DNA of 64,000 bases from Providencia sneebia DSM 19967 (GCF_000314895.2 NZ_CM001773.1:1145684-1209683), one strand, 5' to 3'. Shown: positions 29,477-40,026, counted from the first letter of the stretch. Translations and numbers: made by a program. The notes: a model not told the origin generated them from the sequence alone.

Positions 29477-30566
29477 TAAAATTGCATTATATTGCCGTCC
29501 AGGCTTCGAAAAAGAGTGTGCGGCAGAAATAACAGATAAGGCAAGCCAGAAAAATGTCTTTGGTTTTGCCCGAGTCAAAGAAAATAGTGGTTATGTTATC
29601 TTCGAATGTTATCAAGCAGAAGATGCAGATAAATTGGCACGTGAATTACCATTTCGAGAATTAATTTTTGCTCGTCAAATGATAGTGGTTGGTGAATTAC
29701 TTAAAGATTTACCTCCAGAAGATCGTATTACGCCAATTGTTAATGCTCTAAGTCAACAAATTGAGGGAGCTGGCGACCTTCGTGTTGAAGTTGCTGACAC
29801 CAATGAAAGTAAAGAATTACTGAAATTCTGCCGTAAATTTACGGTACCTTTGCGTAATGCACTAAGACAAGAAAAAATCTTATTAGCTAAAGAAAATCTT
29901 AAACGCCCCGTTATCCATGTGTTCTTTATTGCATCAGGTTGCTGTTATACCGGTTATTCGTATAGTCACAACAGTTCACCTTTTTATATGGGAATACCGC
30001 GTTTAAAATTCCCATCTGATGCGCCAAGCCGATCAACGCTGAAATTAGAAGAAGCCTTCCATGTCTTCATTCCTTATGATGAATGGGATGAAAGATTAGA
30101 TAGCGGAATGAATGCAGTTGATTTAGGCGCTTGTCCTGGCGGCTGGACATACCAATTAGTGAAACGCAGTATGATGGTACATGCGGTTGATAATGGCCCA
30201 ATGGCCGAAAGTTTAATGGAAACAGGGCAGGTTAGGCACCATCGCGTAGATGGATTCAAATTTCAGCCAACCTCTAATAATATCACTTGGCTTGTTTGTG
30301 ATATGGTTGAAAAGCCTGCGAAAGTGGCTGCTTTAATGACGGAATGGTTGCTCAATGGTTGGTGTAGAGAAGCTATTTTTAACTTAAAATTGCCAATGAA
30401 AAAGCGCTATGAAGAAGTGTCACATATTCTCAATAAAATGCAGGTTCAATTAAAAGAGCAAGGCATTAATGTGCGTATTCAGGCAAAACAGCTTTACCAC
30501 GATCGCGAAGAAGTCACTGTTCACGTACAAAGGATCTGGGCTGCTGGTATTCCTAAGCGTGATTGA
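29469..30566 (+). CDS. rlmM: 23S rRNA (cytidine(2498)-2'-O)-methyltransferase RlmM
   Basis: RlmM methylates the 2'-O of C2498 in the peptidyl-transferase centre of 23S rRNA. The 365-residue protein has an N-terminal THUMP-like RNA-binding region and a C-terminal Rossmann methyltransferase with the SAM motif [15 protein letters not shown]. The tetrad K-D-K-E region includes [10 protein letters not shown] and [10 protein letters not shown]. Full length (E. coli 366). It overlaps ygdD by eight bases and is translationally coupled. Confidence 0.96.
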   Translation: MSNKIALYCRPGFEKECAAEITDKASQKNVFGFARVKENSGYVIFECYQAEDADKLARELPFRELIFARQMIVVGELLKDLPPEDRITPIVNALSQQIEGAGDLRVEVADTNESKELLKFCRKFTVPLRNALRQEKILLAKENLKRPVIHVFFIASGCCYTGYSYSHNSSPFYMGIPRLKFPSDAPSRSTLKLEEAFHVFIPYDEWDERLDSGMNAVDLGACPGGWTYQLVKRSMMVHAVDNGPMAESLMETGQVRHHRVDGFKFQPTSNNITWLVCDMVEKPAKVAALMTEWLLNGWCREAIFNLKLPMKKRYEEVSHILNKMQVQLKEQGINVRIQAKQLYHDREEVTVHVQRIWAAGIPKRD

Positions 30567-30597
30567 ATTTTCTAAAATATTATAGTAAAGATAAAGC

Positions 30598-30635
30598 TGC
30601 ACCTTAATCGCAATATTATAAGCAATTAAGGTGCA
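30598..30635 (+). terminator. Terminator after rlmM
   Basis: TGCACCTTAAT and ATTAAGGTGCA form an 11-bp perfect stem followed by TTTTCATTTTT, 32 bases after rlmM. Confidence 0.8.
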
Positions 30636-31004
30636 TTTTCATTTTTAGTATATTTGCTAGTAAAATAAATAGTAATGAGATATTTGTTATGTGATGCTGT
30701 TTATTTTAATTATTTTCACTAATTTTGAATTTAATAGAGATATTAAGTGATTTTCTAAGTCTTATTGTTTTATTTTAATCGCAATAAATATATTTCAGTG
30801 AAATATTGTGAAATGTTATGTTTGAAATATAAATTATAATATTTCATGTTGGTAATATAATTTCATTATTTTTCATTTATCTTAATAAAATAAATATGTA
30901 ACTATAGGTATTGATTATCATTAATTGTTAATCTATTGATAATTATTGGAGAGCGAAATATTAACTGAATCATGATAGTTGGTTGAAATGGTAATTTAAT
31001 AAGG
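30636..31004. other. Very AT-rich leader region upstream of the 394-residue unknown
   Basis: There is no gene in this roughly 370-base stretch. It consists mostly of A/T runs, the kind of DNA silenced by H-NS in enterobacteria. Near 30911-30946 the sequence GATTATCATTAATTGTTAATC resembles a degenerate Fur-type site, but the match is too weak to call. Any promoter of the downstream gene should lie here. Confidence 0.4.
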
Positions 31005-32189
31005 ATGAATAATGTGAATATATATAATATTAATATTGGTTCGTCAGATTTTTTTTCTGATGATAAAATTAAAAAAGATGAAGAAATAAAAAATCTTAAC
31101 CCACAATTAAAAATAGCTAATACAATTGATAATTTACTCCATAGTAAAAATGATTTAGGTAAACCTAGTCTGGCTATGGAAACATTATTATCTGTTGCTA
31201 ATCATCAAAAACAAGTCACACTTCAAATGTTAGGTCAAAATGTAGATTCAGAACTGGCTATCACTTTAATCCTTAAAGATAGTATTAATAAATATACCTT
31301 ACAATTGGAGTCTATTTATGCTTGGACAGTAGGAGGAAAATCAGTATTAGCTCCTATGTTAAAAATGATGTCTGAGAGTATATTTGCTGGAAATGTCTCG
31401 AGCACGAAATTTGAAGATTTAATACAAATTATTGTTATCGATATGATGCTGCGTGGAAAATTACCAGATAGCATGAAAAAAGTTGCAGGATATTTCTTGG
31501 AAGATGCTGGTTCTGGAACTCATGCTCCAATGACGCAAATGACTCCAAAAGATCTTGAAAAATTTATGTTGGATATTTATCAATTAGCTTTAAAAGATGA
31601 TCCAAATTCTCTTGCATATAGCATCGCGAATACAATAGAGAAAAACCATAAAAATGAATTTATGGCGTATCAAAGATCGTTTGCAGCTAATTTTTGGACT
31701 AATCCCGATGGATTTATGGATGGGTTTGTAGGGAATAAAAATATTCCACCCATTACAGGGCAGAGCCATGATGTGAGTCCATTCTTTAAGCTTTCTATTA
31801 TTAGTACATTAAGCTTGAAAGGTGACCTAAGTGCTGACGATTTTAACAAGATCCTCGTATCCGATTTATCCACGATAAAAGACATTGCTGGTATTGATGG
31901 GAAGATGGTTGATTGGATAATTGCTGAAACGTCAGATGTTGTAGAGTGGAAAGGTAATGGAAAAGATGGCGTAGGGTCAGGACAACGCTGGTGGACCTTT
32001 CCTGGTTATGGAATAGATTATCAGTATTTAGAAAAAATATTTAATGAATTTCCTCCTCGAAATTTAACTGAGGAGGAAGCTGAAGAAATTAATCGAATTG
32101 GTGATCAAGTCAAAATGATCCAGCAGACATTAAAATATTGGTTACAGATATGTAATGACGAAAGATTGGCTATGGCTAGAAACATTTAA
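31005..32189 (+). CDS. Unrecognised 394-residue protein, candidate horizontally acquired gene
   Basis: I do not recognise a family. The protein has no signal peptide and no clear membrane span. It is largely predicted helical, with a Lys- and Asn-rich N-terminus (DDKIKKDEEIKNLNPQL). A Trp/Gly-rich patch (WKGNGKDGVGSGQRWWTFPGYG) lies near residue 320, and a long amphipathic helix at the end runs from LTEEEAEEINRIGDQ onward. The coding sequence and leader are more AT-rich than their neighbours, and it separates rlmM from xni. The ATG at 31005 directly abuts AAGG, so translation may really start at GTG 31014. A secreted effector or translocator-like protein is one speculation. Confidence 0.7.
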   Translation: MNNVNIYNINIGSSDFFSDDKIKKDEEIKNLNPQLKIANTIDNLLHSKNDLGKPSLAMETLLSVANHQKQVTLQMLGQNVDSELAITLILKDSINKYTLQLESIYAWTVGGKSVLAPMLKMMSESIFAGNVSSTKFEDLIQIIVIDMMLRGKLPDSMKKVAGYFLEDAGSGTHAPMTQMTPKDLEKFMLDIYQLALKDDPNSLAYSIANTIEKNHKNEFMAYQRSFAANFWTNPDGFMDGFVGNKNIPPITGQSHDVSPFFKLSIISTLSLKGDLSADDFNKILVSDLSTIKDIAGIDGKMVDWIIAETSDVVEWKGNGKDGVGSGQRWWTFPGYGIDYQYLEKIFNEFPPRNLTEEEAEEINRIGDQVKMIQQTLKYWLQICNDERLAMARNI

Positions 32190-32213
32190 TTGAGTGATGA
32201 AATAATAATAAGC

Positions 32214-32972
32214 TTATTTTGTTTGATTAAAACGGAGTTGGTTTAAATTTCCTTGTAGCTGAATATCTGTCTTCAATGTGGCAATTTCACGACAAAGTAA
32301 AGCAATTTCTAATTGTCCACTAAGCTTTTTCTGCCATTTTTCATCGAGATTATCTAAATTGGCAAATAGATCTTCGAGTGAATTAAATTGCTGGAGAAGT
32401 TGAGTGGCACTTTTAGCGCCAATTCCCGTCACGCCGGGAATTTTACTGCTGCTAATACCTGCAAGTCCCCAATAATCAGGTAATTGCTGCGGATTTACAC
32501 CAAACTCTTCTTGGATGAAGGGCACATCAAGCCAACGCTTTTGAAAATAGTCGCGGATACGAAGAGCAGGAGATAGCAGCTGACAATAGCCTTTATCCGT
32601 AGAGACGATGGTGACCATGTGTCCTGCATCTGTAATTTTCTTGGCTAAAGTTGCCGCAAGATCATCCGCCTCATCACCTTGAGATTGCCAGCAATGTATT
32701 CCTTTAGCTTCAAACTTAGATTTCAATGCAGGTAATTCAGTTTGTAAATTTTCAGGCATTGGCTGACGACCCGCTTTATAGTCAGGTAATTTTTCATGGC
32801 GCCAGCTATGGTGTCGGCCTTCCTCATCAAATACTGCCACAATATGAGTGGGTGCTGTATGTGTGATGAGCTGAGAAATTGCAGATAAACAGGTATCAGC
32901 GCAAGGGCTACCTTGCACGGCATGAATACGGCGAATTAAATTAAGTGCATCAATAATCAGTAAATGGATCAT
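32214..32972 (-). CDS. xni: Flap endonuclease Xni (ExoIX)
   Basis: Xni is a 5' flap endonuclease related to the DNA polymerase I 5'-nuclease domain. The 252-residue protein has the N-terminal [20 protein letters not shown], the acidic metal-binding block [24 protein letters not shown], and the helix-hairpin-helix [16 protein letters not shown]. The family often lacks one set of metal ligands found in Pol I. It is separated from ppnN by 30 bases on the same strand. Confidence 0.94.
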   Translation of the reverse strand: MIHLLIIDALNLIRRIHAVQGSPCADTCLSAISQLITHTAPTHIVAVFDEEGRHHSWRHEKLPDYKAGRQPMPENLQTELPALKSKFEAKGIHCWQSQGDEADDLAATLAKKITDAGHMVTIVSTDKGYCQLLSPALRIRDYFQKRWLDVPFIQEEFGVNPQQLPDYWGLAGISSSKIPGVTGIGAKSATQLLQQFNSLEDLFANLDNLDEKWQKKLSGQLEIALLCREIATLKTDIQLQGNLNQLRFNQTK

Positions 32973-33002
32973 AAAATATATGCCATCCTTGGCCTCAGTT
33001 AG

Positions 33003-34370
33003 TTATTTCACTATTTCATAGCATGGCTCATAGGCAGTTCCACCCGGGAGCTTCATACGATGTTGGCTTACAAATCCACGCAATAAGCTATCCATTCGTT
33101 GCATGATCTCTTTATCACCATGAATTTTAAATGGTCCATATTGTTCAATGGCTTTCATGCCGACTTCTTTTACGTTACCCGCAACAATTCCAGAGAAAGC
33201 TCGGCGTAAATCGGACGCGAGTTTTTCTGGTGACTGTCCTTGATGCAAATCCAGTGATGCCATATTTTGATGTGTTGGCTCAAAAGGATGCTGTAATTCA
33301 GAATTAATTTTGATTGACCAGTTGAAACTATAAGCATCACCCGTACTGCGGCGATTATCTTTGACTAGTGGCATATATTTTTTCATTACACGCGCCACTT
33401 CTTGTGGGTCATCAATAATAATTTGATAATGCTTACAAGCTTCTTCACCTAATGTATGACGGATAAAGTCATCAAGCACTGTAAAATATTCAGCACTTTC
33501 TTTAGGTCCAGTAAGGATTAATGGAAGAACCTGTTCACTATTTTCAGGCGCCATCAAAATGCCCAGAAGATAGAGTAATTCTTCTGCGGTACCAACACCA
33601 CCAGGGAAAATAATAATACCATGTGCTAATCGTACAAATGCCTCAAGGCGTTTTTCGATATCAGGCATGATAATTAGTTCATTGACCAGCGGATTAGGGG
33701 GTTCAGCGGCAATGATTGAAGGTTCTGTTAGACCAATAAAACGGCTATTTTTATAACGTTGTTGTGCATGACCAACAGCAGCGCCTTTCATTGGTGCTTC
33801 CATAGCGCCGGGACCACAGCCCGTACAAATATTCAGCTCTCTTAGCCCTAATTCGTTACCGACTTTACGGCCATAAAGATATTCATTTTCATTTATTGAG
33901 TGACCCCCCCAGCAAACAATCATGCTTGGATCTTCATCCAGATGCAAAGCGCGAGCATTACGCAAAATAGAGAAAATGATGTTGGTCAGATTGGCACTAT
34001 TTTCGAGATCAATATGCAATTTTTGTTCTGCATTGATAATTTGAGCATGAACAAACAGAATATCTCTAAGCACAGCAAAGAGATTAGCTTGTATCGAGCG
34101 GATCATGTGTCCATCGACAAAGGCATCTTTTGGCGGGTTGATGAGTTCTAATTTAACACCGCGTTCACGGCGTAATACATTGATATCAAAATCTTTATGT
34201 TTATCCAGCAGATCTTTACTATTGTCCGTTAAACTGCCTGAATTTAATACGGCAAGTGAGCAGTTGCGGAAAAGTCGATATAAGTGGCTACTTGCCGTAC
34301 GCTTTAGCATATCAACTTCAAGCTGAGACAATAGATCCATGGATCCTAATGGACTGATATGAGTAATCAA
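33003..34370 (-). CDS. ppnN: Nucleotide 5'-monophosphate nucleosidase PpnN
   Basis: PpnN hydrolyses purine and pyrimidine monophosphates to free base and ribose 5-phosphate and is stimulated by (p)ppGpp. The 455-residue protein has the LOG-type motif [14 protein letters not shown] near the middle, and its N- and C-terminal extensions match E. coli YgdH closely ([16 protein letters not shown]). It starts with TTG, supported by AAAGGAG seven bases upstream and by the conserved N-terminus. Confidence 0.96.
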   Translation of the reverse strand: MITHISPLGSMDLLSQLEVDMLKRTASSHLYRLFRNCSLAVLNSGSLTDNSKDLLDKHKDFDINVLRRERGVKLELINPPKDAFVDGHMIRSIQANLFAVLRDILFVHAQIINAEQKLHIDLENSANLTNIIFSILRNARALHLDEDPSMIVCWGGHSINENEYLYGRKVGNELGLRELNICTGCGPGAMEAPMKGAAVGHAQQRYKNSRFIGLTEPSIIAAEPPNPLVNELIIMPDIEKRLEAFVRLAHGIIIFPGGVGTAEELLYLLGILMAPENSEQVLPLILTGPKESAEYFTVLDDFIRHTLGEEACKHYQIIIDDPQEVARVMKKYMPLVKDNRRSTGDAYSFNWSIKINSELQHPFEPTHQNMASLDLHQGQSPEKLASDLRRAFSGIVAGNVKEVGMKAIEQYGPFKIHGDKEIMQRMDSLLRGFVSQHRMKLPGGTAYEPCYEIVK

Positions 34371-34540
34371 GTAACACTCCTTTATCCCAAAGGGATCTTG
34401 ATTTGTTTATTACAATATACCTACCATTTTTAAAATTGTATCGATATTAATATATTAACTACCTAAATAGGTGACTGACAATGTTGATACAACTTAAATT
34501 GTTTTAGGTACAAAATGTGTTCATAAAGATGAAAGCTGTT

Positions 34541-35386
34541 TTACTGTCGAGCTAACCGACCAATTTCAGGTATAAAATGTGTATTGCTGCGCCATGGGTT
34601 AATATCAAGCCCGCCGCGGCGAGTATATCGCGCATAAACAGTCAATTTTTCTGGTTGGCATAACTGTGTTATGTCATTAAAAATGCGTTCAACACACTGC
34701 TCGTGAAATTCATTATGGTGACGGAAAGAGACTAAATAGCGCAGTAATGCTTCACGGTTTATTTTCGGTCCACTGTAATGAATTTGTACTGAGCCCCAAT
34801 CAGGCTGGTTGGTTATTAAGCAATTTGACTTTAGTAAATGGCTGACAAGTGTTTCTTCAACAATGTCAGCTTCCGTGCTATTTACCAGATAGTCACGGCT
34901 AAATTCATAGTTATCGATCTCTATATCTTGATCATCAAGACATATTCCATCAAATGGTTGAATCATTTGTTGAGAAAATTCATTTAACTTATGGAGTTTA
35001 ACGCTAACTTTCCCATTAGCACAGCGGGCAAGATCATTTTCGAGTGTACTGCGCACATTTTCCCAAGTTTCATAGCGAGTTTGATTAAAACTATTGAGAT
35101 AAAGTTTAAAACTTTTTGATTCAACTAAATTTTCGCTTTGAGCATCAATGCTAACGGAGCCAATCGCAACTTGCGGTACCCCTTTTTTATTCAGCCATGA
35201 AATTTCATATAGAGTCCAAATATCAGCACCATGGAAAGGGAGATCTTGTGCATCAATATTGAGGGGCGTTCTATTTAGGCTACGAGGTACAGCTTGAAGT
35301 AAATTAGGATCATATTGGTCATGATAGGCTGTTTTCTTCCCTAAAGTTAGGTTATCGAGAGCAGGGTTATTTTGGTAATGTGACAT
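34541..35386 (-). CDS. queF: NADPH-dependent 7-cyano-7-deazaguanine reductase QueF
   Basis: QueF reduces preQ0 to preQ1 in queuosine synthesis. The 281-residue protein is the long two-domain (YqcD-type) form. The catalytic cysteine and aspartate lie in [18 protein letters not shown], and the substrate-binding glutamate region is in [17 protein letters not shown]. The N-terminal half carries the partner tunnelling-fold domain with [17 protein letters not shown] lies six bases before the ATG. It is divergent from syd, the E. coli arrangement. Confidence 0.96.
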   Translation of the reverse strand: MSHYQNNPALDNLTLGKKTAYHDQYDPNLLQAVPRSLNRTPLNIDAQDLPFHGADIWTLYEISWLNKKGVPQVAIGSVSIDAQSENLVESKSFKLYLNSFNQTRYETWENVRSTLENDLARCANGKVSVKLHKLNEFSQQMIQPFDGICLDDQDIEIDNYEFSRDYLVNSTEADIVEETLVSHLLKSNCLITNQPDWGSVQIHYSGPKINREALLRYLVSFRHHNEFHEQCVERIFNDITQLCQPEKLTVYARYTRRGGLDINPWRSNTHFIPEIGRLARQ

Positions 35387-35521
35387 ATTGATCCTTGTAC
35401 TAAAATTTTCAGCGATCTGGATAAAATGAGATCATTTCATTCATTTCTTAACTTCTGACATAATATCACTTATCAGTGGGATTACCGCATTTCAATTAAA
35501 ATGAATCTAAACGACTAAATT

Positions 35522-36085
35522 ATGATAAATATGACAGTGTCTGAAGCACTTAGCGATTTTACGCAACAATATGTTACCCAATGGAAAACTGAAACAGGGC
35601 TTCCGCCAGCTTCAATCGATCTTTACGGCGTTCCATCACCTTGTATTGTTAGGACGGGTGAAAATTGGGTTTATTGGGAACCTCAGCCTTTTAATGGAAA
35701 AGATAAAGATCTTAGCCGAGTAGCAGCTGCACTTGATATTGAATTACAGCCATCTATTCATCCTTTTTATACAACTCAACTGGCTGGTGATATGAAAGCT
35801 CAGTTTGGCTCGTTGGTTGTCAGTTTGGTTCAGGTATGGAATGACGAGGATTTTATTCGTTTACAGGAAAATTTGATTGGCCATTTAGTCACACAAAAGC
35901 GTTTAAAATTATCTCCAACATTATTTATCGCGACACTTGATTCTGATTTAGAAATGGTTTCTTTATGTAATTTGACGGGAAATGTTGTTTTAGAAAAATT
36001 TGGTAGTCAGGAACGAACTGTTTTATCAGCCAATCTTGTCGAGTTTTTACAACAATTATCACCTATAGTTGAAATGGTTAAGTAA
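35522..36085 (+). CDS. syd: SecY-interacting protein Syd
   Basis: Syd is a small membrane-associated protein that binds SecY and is thought to check the translocon. The 187-residue protein has the conserved ELYGVPSPC-like block (DLYGVPSPCIVRTGEN), IHPFYTTQLAGDMKAQFG, and ENLIGHLVTQKRLKLSPTLFIAT. Two ATG codons nine bases apart could start it. In E. coli it is followed by csrB and yqcC; here the candidate small RNA follows, but yqcC is about 9 kb away. Confidence 0.94.
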   Translation: MINMTVSEALSDFTQQYVTQWKTETGLPPASIDLYGVPSPCIVRTGENWVYWEPQPFNGKDKDLSRVAAALDIELQPSIHPFYTTQLAGDMKAQFGSLVVSLVQVWNDEDFIRLQENLIGHLVTQKRLKLSPTLFIATLDSDLEMVSLCNLTGNVVLEKFGSQERTVLSANLVEFLQQLSPIVEMVK

Positions 36086-36289
36086 GATAATGACGATAAT
36101 ATTTGTAGGAAATAACCTACAAATAAGTTAAGAGATATTCCATTGTTATAAATCTTAGTTAACAGGCTGCTATTTGCTATTATTTTTCAATAAGTTATAA
36201 ATACAAATGGGTGGTTAATATTTCATCTTTTTTTAGTTTACTTAGTTATGTTGTTTGATAATTCTTTTTAAGACATTCTTAATTAACTG

Positions 36290-36479
36290 AACGGATAAGA
36301 CCGAGCAGAAATTTTTAAAGGCTAAAATAGAGTCATGGATGGCTAACTGTGAATAATAGCCTAATCAATTAGTTGTGAATGACAGGATGTTGAGCGACAG
36401 GAAGTCGTTTTTGCAAGGAGCTGCTAATTGATTAAAAACTAAAAAAGCCAGCCAACGTTTGTTGGTTGGCTTTTTTATC
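36290..36479 (+). ncRNA. csrB: Candidate CsrB-type small RNA (CsrA-sequestering)
   Basis: CsrB-type RNAs bind many CsrA dimers through GGA motifs in hairpin loops. Several small hairpins here present GGA: AGTCA-TGGA-TGGCT (36331-36344), GAC-AGGAT-GTT (36381-36391), CGAC-AGGAA-GTCG (36395-36407) and GCA-AGGAGC-TGC (36413-36424). An 11-bp stem (36362-36372 with 36424-36434) encloses the last three. The RNA ends in a strong terminator, 36441-36476. The start is inferred from TTGATA-17-CTTAAT. Position supports csrB: in E. coli it lies directly after syd in the same direction. It is shorter than E. coli csrB (about 370 bases), so identity remains probable rather than certain. Confidence 0.62.
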
Positions 36480-36526
36480 TTTCTGACCCGTCCTAAATAA
36501 GGTTGACACTATTCAGGACTAATCAC

Positions 36527-38263
36527 CTATAAATTCCACTTCAAGGCTTTATTTTGATGTTCCCAGAGGGTTCGATATAGATCACATCGTAATAATAAGG
36601 TTTGATGGTCTGCACAATCTTGTAACCTACCTTGATCTAAAACTAAAATTTGATCTGCTTGCGTAATTGTTTTTAACCTATGTGCAATAATAAATACGGT
36701 TTTATTATCGGAGAGTGTCTTGATTGCTTGTTGGATTATGTTCTCATTTTCTGGGTCGAGAGATGCTGTTGCTTCATCAAGAAAAATAATGGGTGAAGAC
36801 TTTAATAATGCGCGAGCAATTGCTAAACGCTGGCGTTCTCCTCCTGAAAGCGTTCCACCTTCAACACCTAAAACAGTTTGATAACCTAAGGGTAATTTCA
36901 TAATTGTATCATGTAAATTAACTGCCTTAGTGACGTCAACTAACTCTGCATCTGTCGCATCCGGTTTTGCTATACGTAAATTATTTTCGACTGAATCTTG
37001 AAAGAGTAGCGTTTCTTGAAAAACCATAGTGACAGAGTCATAAAAACGTTGTAGCTGATAATTAGCTAGCGGTATACCGCCAAAACTAATTTCACCTTGG
37101 TCTGGCGTATAAAATGCTAACAATAAATGCATTAATGTTGATTTACCACTACCACTAGTTCCTACAATTGCGGTAACTGATCCTTGTGGTGCATAAAAGG
37201 AGATATCCTCCAAAGCGTTATTTGTTGAACTGGGATAGCAATATGAAATATGGTTGACTCTAACATCACAATGTTCAATGGCATTAACCCTATTTCCAGA
37301 AGGCTGTTTGGGCTGATTTTTGAGTTGTTTTATATTATCAATACCGATATTAGCGAGCGTAGATAAATTTAATAATGCAATTGCACCACGTAGTGGAATG
37401 ATAGTTGTAAATAATAAAAGTAGGATAATAATAGCTTGAAAAATTGATGCAGTATCTGTAGACGTAAACTGATATGCACAAGCTATAATGCCAATAGCAA
37501 CACTTGAATCAATGATAATATAAAGTAAACCGACAATAGGGGTATTGGCTATAATACTTCGTCTGAATCCTTGTCGTAGGCTATCAATTTGCAGATCAAA
37601 TCGTTGTTGTACCGTTGTATTTATACCTGATGTACGAATAAAAGCGATACCTTGTGCATATTCGATCATTGAGTCTGTTATTTCACCCATTTTCTCAGAT
37701 CGCAGCTCAAGTAATTTATGTATCTTGTTTTTGAAAAATACAAATAATATCCCTCCTAGAACTAACATGCTGCATGCACTTAACCCTACGATCCAATTCA
37801 AACTAAATATCACTAGATAAACTGCAAGAAATAAGACTAATTGGCAGCCTATTTGTATGGATGTATAAGCGGCTTGATTCTCTATCCATTGCATATCATC
37901 ACTCAAGGTGCGAGCAATATTTCCTGCTTTTATTTTTTGGATGGTTGTTAATGGTAAGCTTACTAGATGGTAGAGTAATTGACGGCGAATATTAATTCCA
38001 AGTTGATAAGCAGCTAATGTTAATAGTTTTACCGCTTTTGCCACAATATATAGTCGAATAATTAATATGCATAATAAAATAGCAAATGCTATCCACGGCA
38101 TCATATTATTTGGTCGACCATAAAATGAAATAATCACCCAAATTGCAACGATAAGCTGGCTAAACTGCATCAAAGCATCAATTAAGCGATAAATAGCACC
38201 TTTTTGCCACATTTTTACCGATAGCGTTGGTAAGTACTGCTTAATGAGTCGAAAAAGCGTCAT
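36527..38263 (-). CDS. ABC transporter, permease-ATPase fusion, YbtQ-like
   Basis: A half-transporter of about 578 residues with an N-terminal six-helix exporter-fold membrane domain and a C-terminal ATPase. The ATPase has Walker A GTSGSGKST, signature LSGGERQRLAIA, Walker B IIFLDEATASLD and switch histidine AHRLKTI. With its neighbour it resembles YbtP-YbtQ (Irp6-Irp7), exporter-fold ABC proteins that import ferric yersiniabactin through the inner membrane. The ATG at 38263 overlaps the previous stop as ATGA, with GAGGAG before it; a longer reading would overlap by 49 bases. Last gene of the iron operon. Confidence 0.85.
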   Translation of the reverse strand: MTLFRLIKQYLPTLSVKMWQKGAIYRLIDALMQFSQLIVAIWVIISFYGRPNNMMPWIAFAILLCILIIRLYIVAKAVKLLTLAAYQLGINIRRQLLYHLVSLPLTTIQKIKAGNIARTLSDDMQWIENQAAYTSIQIGCQLVLFLAVYLVIFSLNWIVGLSACSMLVLGGILFVFFKNKIHKLLELRSEKMGEITDSMIEYAQGIAFIRTSGINTTVQQRFDLQIDSLRQGFRRSIIANTPIVGLLYIIIDSSVAIGIIACAYQFTSTDTASIFQAIIILLLLFTTIIPLRGAIALLNLSTLANIGIDNIKQLKNQPKQPSGNRVNAIEHCDVRVNHISYCYPSSTNNALEDISFYAPQGSVTAIVGTSGSGKSTLMHLLLAFYTPDQGEISFGGIPLANYQLQRFYDSVTMVFQETLLFQDSVENNLRIAKPDATDAELVDVTKAVNLHDTIMKLPLGYQTVLGVEGGTLSGGERQRLAIARALLKSSPIIFLDEATASLDPENENIIQQAIKTLSDNKTVFIIAHRLKTITQADQILVLDQGRLQDCADHQTLLLRCDLYRTLWEHQNKALKWNL

Positions 38264-40026
38264 CCATTTTTCTCCTCTTGGTAAGCATCTTGTTGCCAAG
38301 CTTGCCATTGTCGTGCGTATGTTCCTTTTTTATCAAGAAGTTGTTGATGAGTTCCTTGTTCTATAATGCAACCTTCTTCGAGTACAACAATATTATCTAA
38401 ATGGCAAATTGTTGATAATCGATGCGCTATAACAATAACGGTTTTATTTACACATAATGCCTTCATGGCAAGTTGTAATTCATATTCACATTCAGGATCT
38501 GCATATGCGGTTGCTTCATCCAAAACTAAAATAGGAGCATTTTTTAATATTGCTGCTGCTATTGCGATCCGCTGTTTTTCACCAACGGATAAACTTCGTT
38601 CATTATTTAATACCGTATGATAGCCTTGCGGTAATCTCATGATAAATTGATGTGCTTGTGCTAATTTAGCTGCAAATTCGACTTCTTCAATTGTGGCAGT
38701 GGGCTTTGCAATACGGATATTATTAATAATCGTATCTTTGAATATAAAGATCTTCTGAGAAACAAATGACACCATTTGTCTAAATGTGGGTTCATCAATC
38801 TGCGTAATAGAAATATCACCCACAGAAATATCCCCTTGAGTAGGTTCCCATAAACGGCAGATTAAATTAGCAATTGTCGATTTTCCTGAACCACTACTTC
38901 CGACTAATGCAATAGAACTACCTTGCGGTATGTTCAATGAAATATTCTTTAATGCCTCTTGATGACTATTTTCATAGCAAAAGGTGATATGACTTAATTC
39001 AATATTAAATTTTTCTGGTGTTTGCCCTATTTTGGGATAGGTTAATTCGGCTTGAGACATCAACCAATGATAACGACTTACTACACCACTTTGCTGTTGG
39101 ATACGCGTCATCACCTCAAACATGGATGACGCAATATTGCTAAAAATTAATGAAGCAATAATAAAAAAGGTAAATTCAAAAATAGCAATTTTACCCGCTA
39201 GCAATAATCCACCCGCAAGTGGTAATACAAACAAAAGATTCATGCTGGATAGAACAAAAAACCAACCTGATTTAGCTTGAACTTTATTTGACCATTCACC
39301 AACTATTTCAATTAATCCATTAAAGGATTTTTCAGCTCGAACTAATATCGCATTACCATTTTTAAACATTTTTACGACAGGAATTGCAGTGATAACTTCA
39401 AACAAAGTAGAACTTATTTGCCCTTGTGCTGCATAAAAGCGCTGAGCAATTTCACTTGTTTTAATTTGAATATAAATAAATAGTGAAACGGCCATAAAGG
39501 TAGGTAAAAAAGCAGCTATTGCTAAGGGAATATTTAGAAATAACATAAGAATAAAAGTGATTAATGGCGTAAATACTGCTGCAATCATTTCTGGAATAAT
39601 ATGTGCAATACCATCTTCTAACTGTTCCACATCATCCAATAACATTTTTTTGATTTGGTTACTGTCGGTTTCCATAAAAAAACCAAGGGGAATTCGATAT
39701 AATTTATCGCTGATTATGGCTCGAACATCTGACATTACTTCGGCAGCTATGAGATGAGAGATAAAGGTAGAGCCGCTAAGACACAGCATTGAGAGAAGTG
39801 ATATCGCCAGTAAAGCTATTCCATATGTCATCAGCTGGTGTGTTTCACCCATATATAAATCCTGAGCAATAAACCCTACAAATAATGCCGGAACAATTTG
39901 TAATCCCGTTGCACAGAGGCTCAGAATAATGGTAGCAAAACGCATTCTTGTATATGGAGCAGTAAACTTCCACAGTTGTTTTAATGGTCCTGATGGTTGA
40001 ACTGATGAAGTATTTTTCTTACTCAT
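38260..40026 (-). CDS. ABC transporter, permease-ATPase fusion, YbtP-like
   Basis: A 588-residue half-transporter with an exporter-type membrane domain and ATPase. Walker A is GSSGSGKST, Walker B ILVLDEATAYADPE and the switch region AHRLSTI. The signature reads LSVGEKQRIAIA, with Val in place of the first Gly of LSGGQ, so the dimer with the downstream protein may have one weaker ATP site. It overlaps the MFS gene by eight bases (ATGAGTAA) and the next ABC gene by four. Proposed role: import of a ferric siderophore; the substrate is inferred only from gene company. Confidence 0.85.
   Translation of the reverse strand: MSKKNTSSVQPSGPLKQLWKFTAPYTRMRFATIILSLCATGLQIVPALFVGFIAQDLYMGETHQLMTYGIALLAISLLSMLCLSGSTFISHLIAAEVMSDVRAIISDKLYRIPLGFFMETDSNQIKKMLLDDVEQLEDGIAHIIPEMIAAVFTPLITFILMLFLNIPLAIAAFLPTFMAVSLFIYIQIKTSEIAQRFYAAQGQISSTLFEVITAIPVVKMFKNGNAILVRAEKSFNGLIEIVGEWSNKVQAKSGWFFVLSSMNLLFVLPLAGGLLLAGKIAIFEFTFFIIASLIFSNIASSMFEVMTRIQQQSGVVSRYHWLMSQAELTYPKIGQTPEKFNIELSHITFCYENSHQEALKNISLNIPQGSSIALVGSSGSGKSTIANLICRLWEPTQGDISVGDISITQIDEPTFRQMVSFVSQKIFIFKDTIINNIRIAKPTATIEEVEFAAKLAQAHQFIMRLPQGYHTVLNNERSLSVGEKQRIAIAAAILKNAPILVLDEATAYADPECEYELQLAMKALCVNKTVIVIAHRLSTICHLDNIVVLEEGCIIEQGTHQQLLDKKGTYARQWQAWQQDAYQEEKNG

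Noticed and set aside
30911..30946. Fur-box-like GATTATCATTAATTGTTAATC upstream of the unknown 394-residue protein
   Set aside because: The match is poor, and such AT-rich DNA produces similar strings by chance.
36484..36522. Sequence CCGTCCTAAATAAGGTTGACAC next to the iron locus, reminiscent of an insertion-sequence end
   Set aside because: It resembles terminal repeats of IS3-like elements from memory only. No matching opposite end or transposase was found near 44,500-45,000, so it cannot be called.
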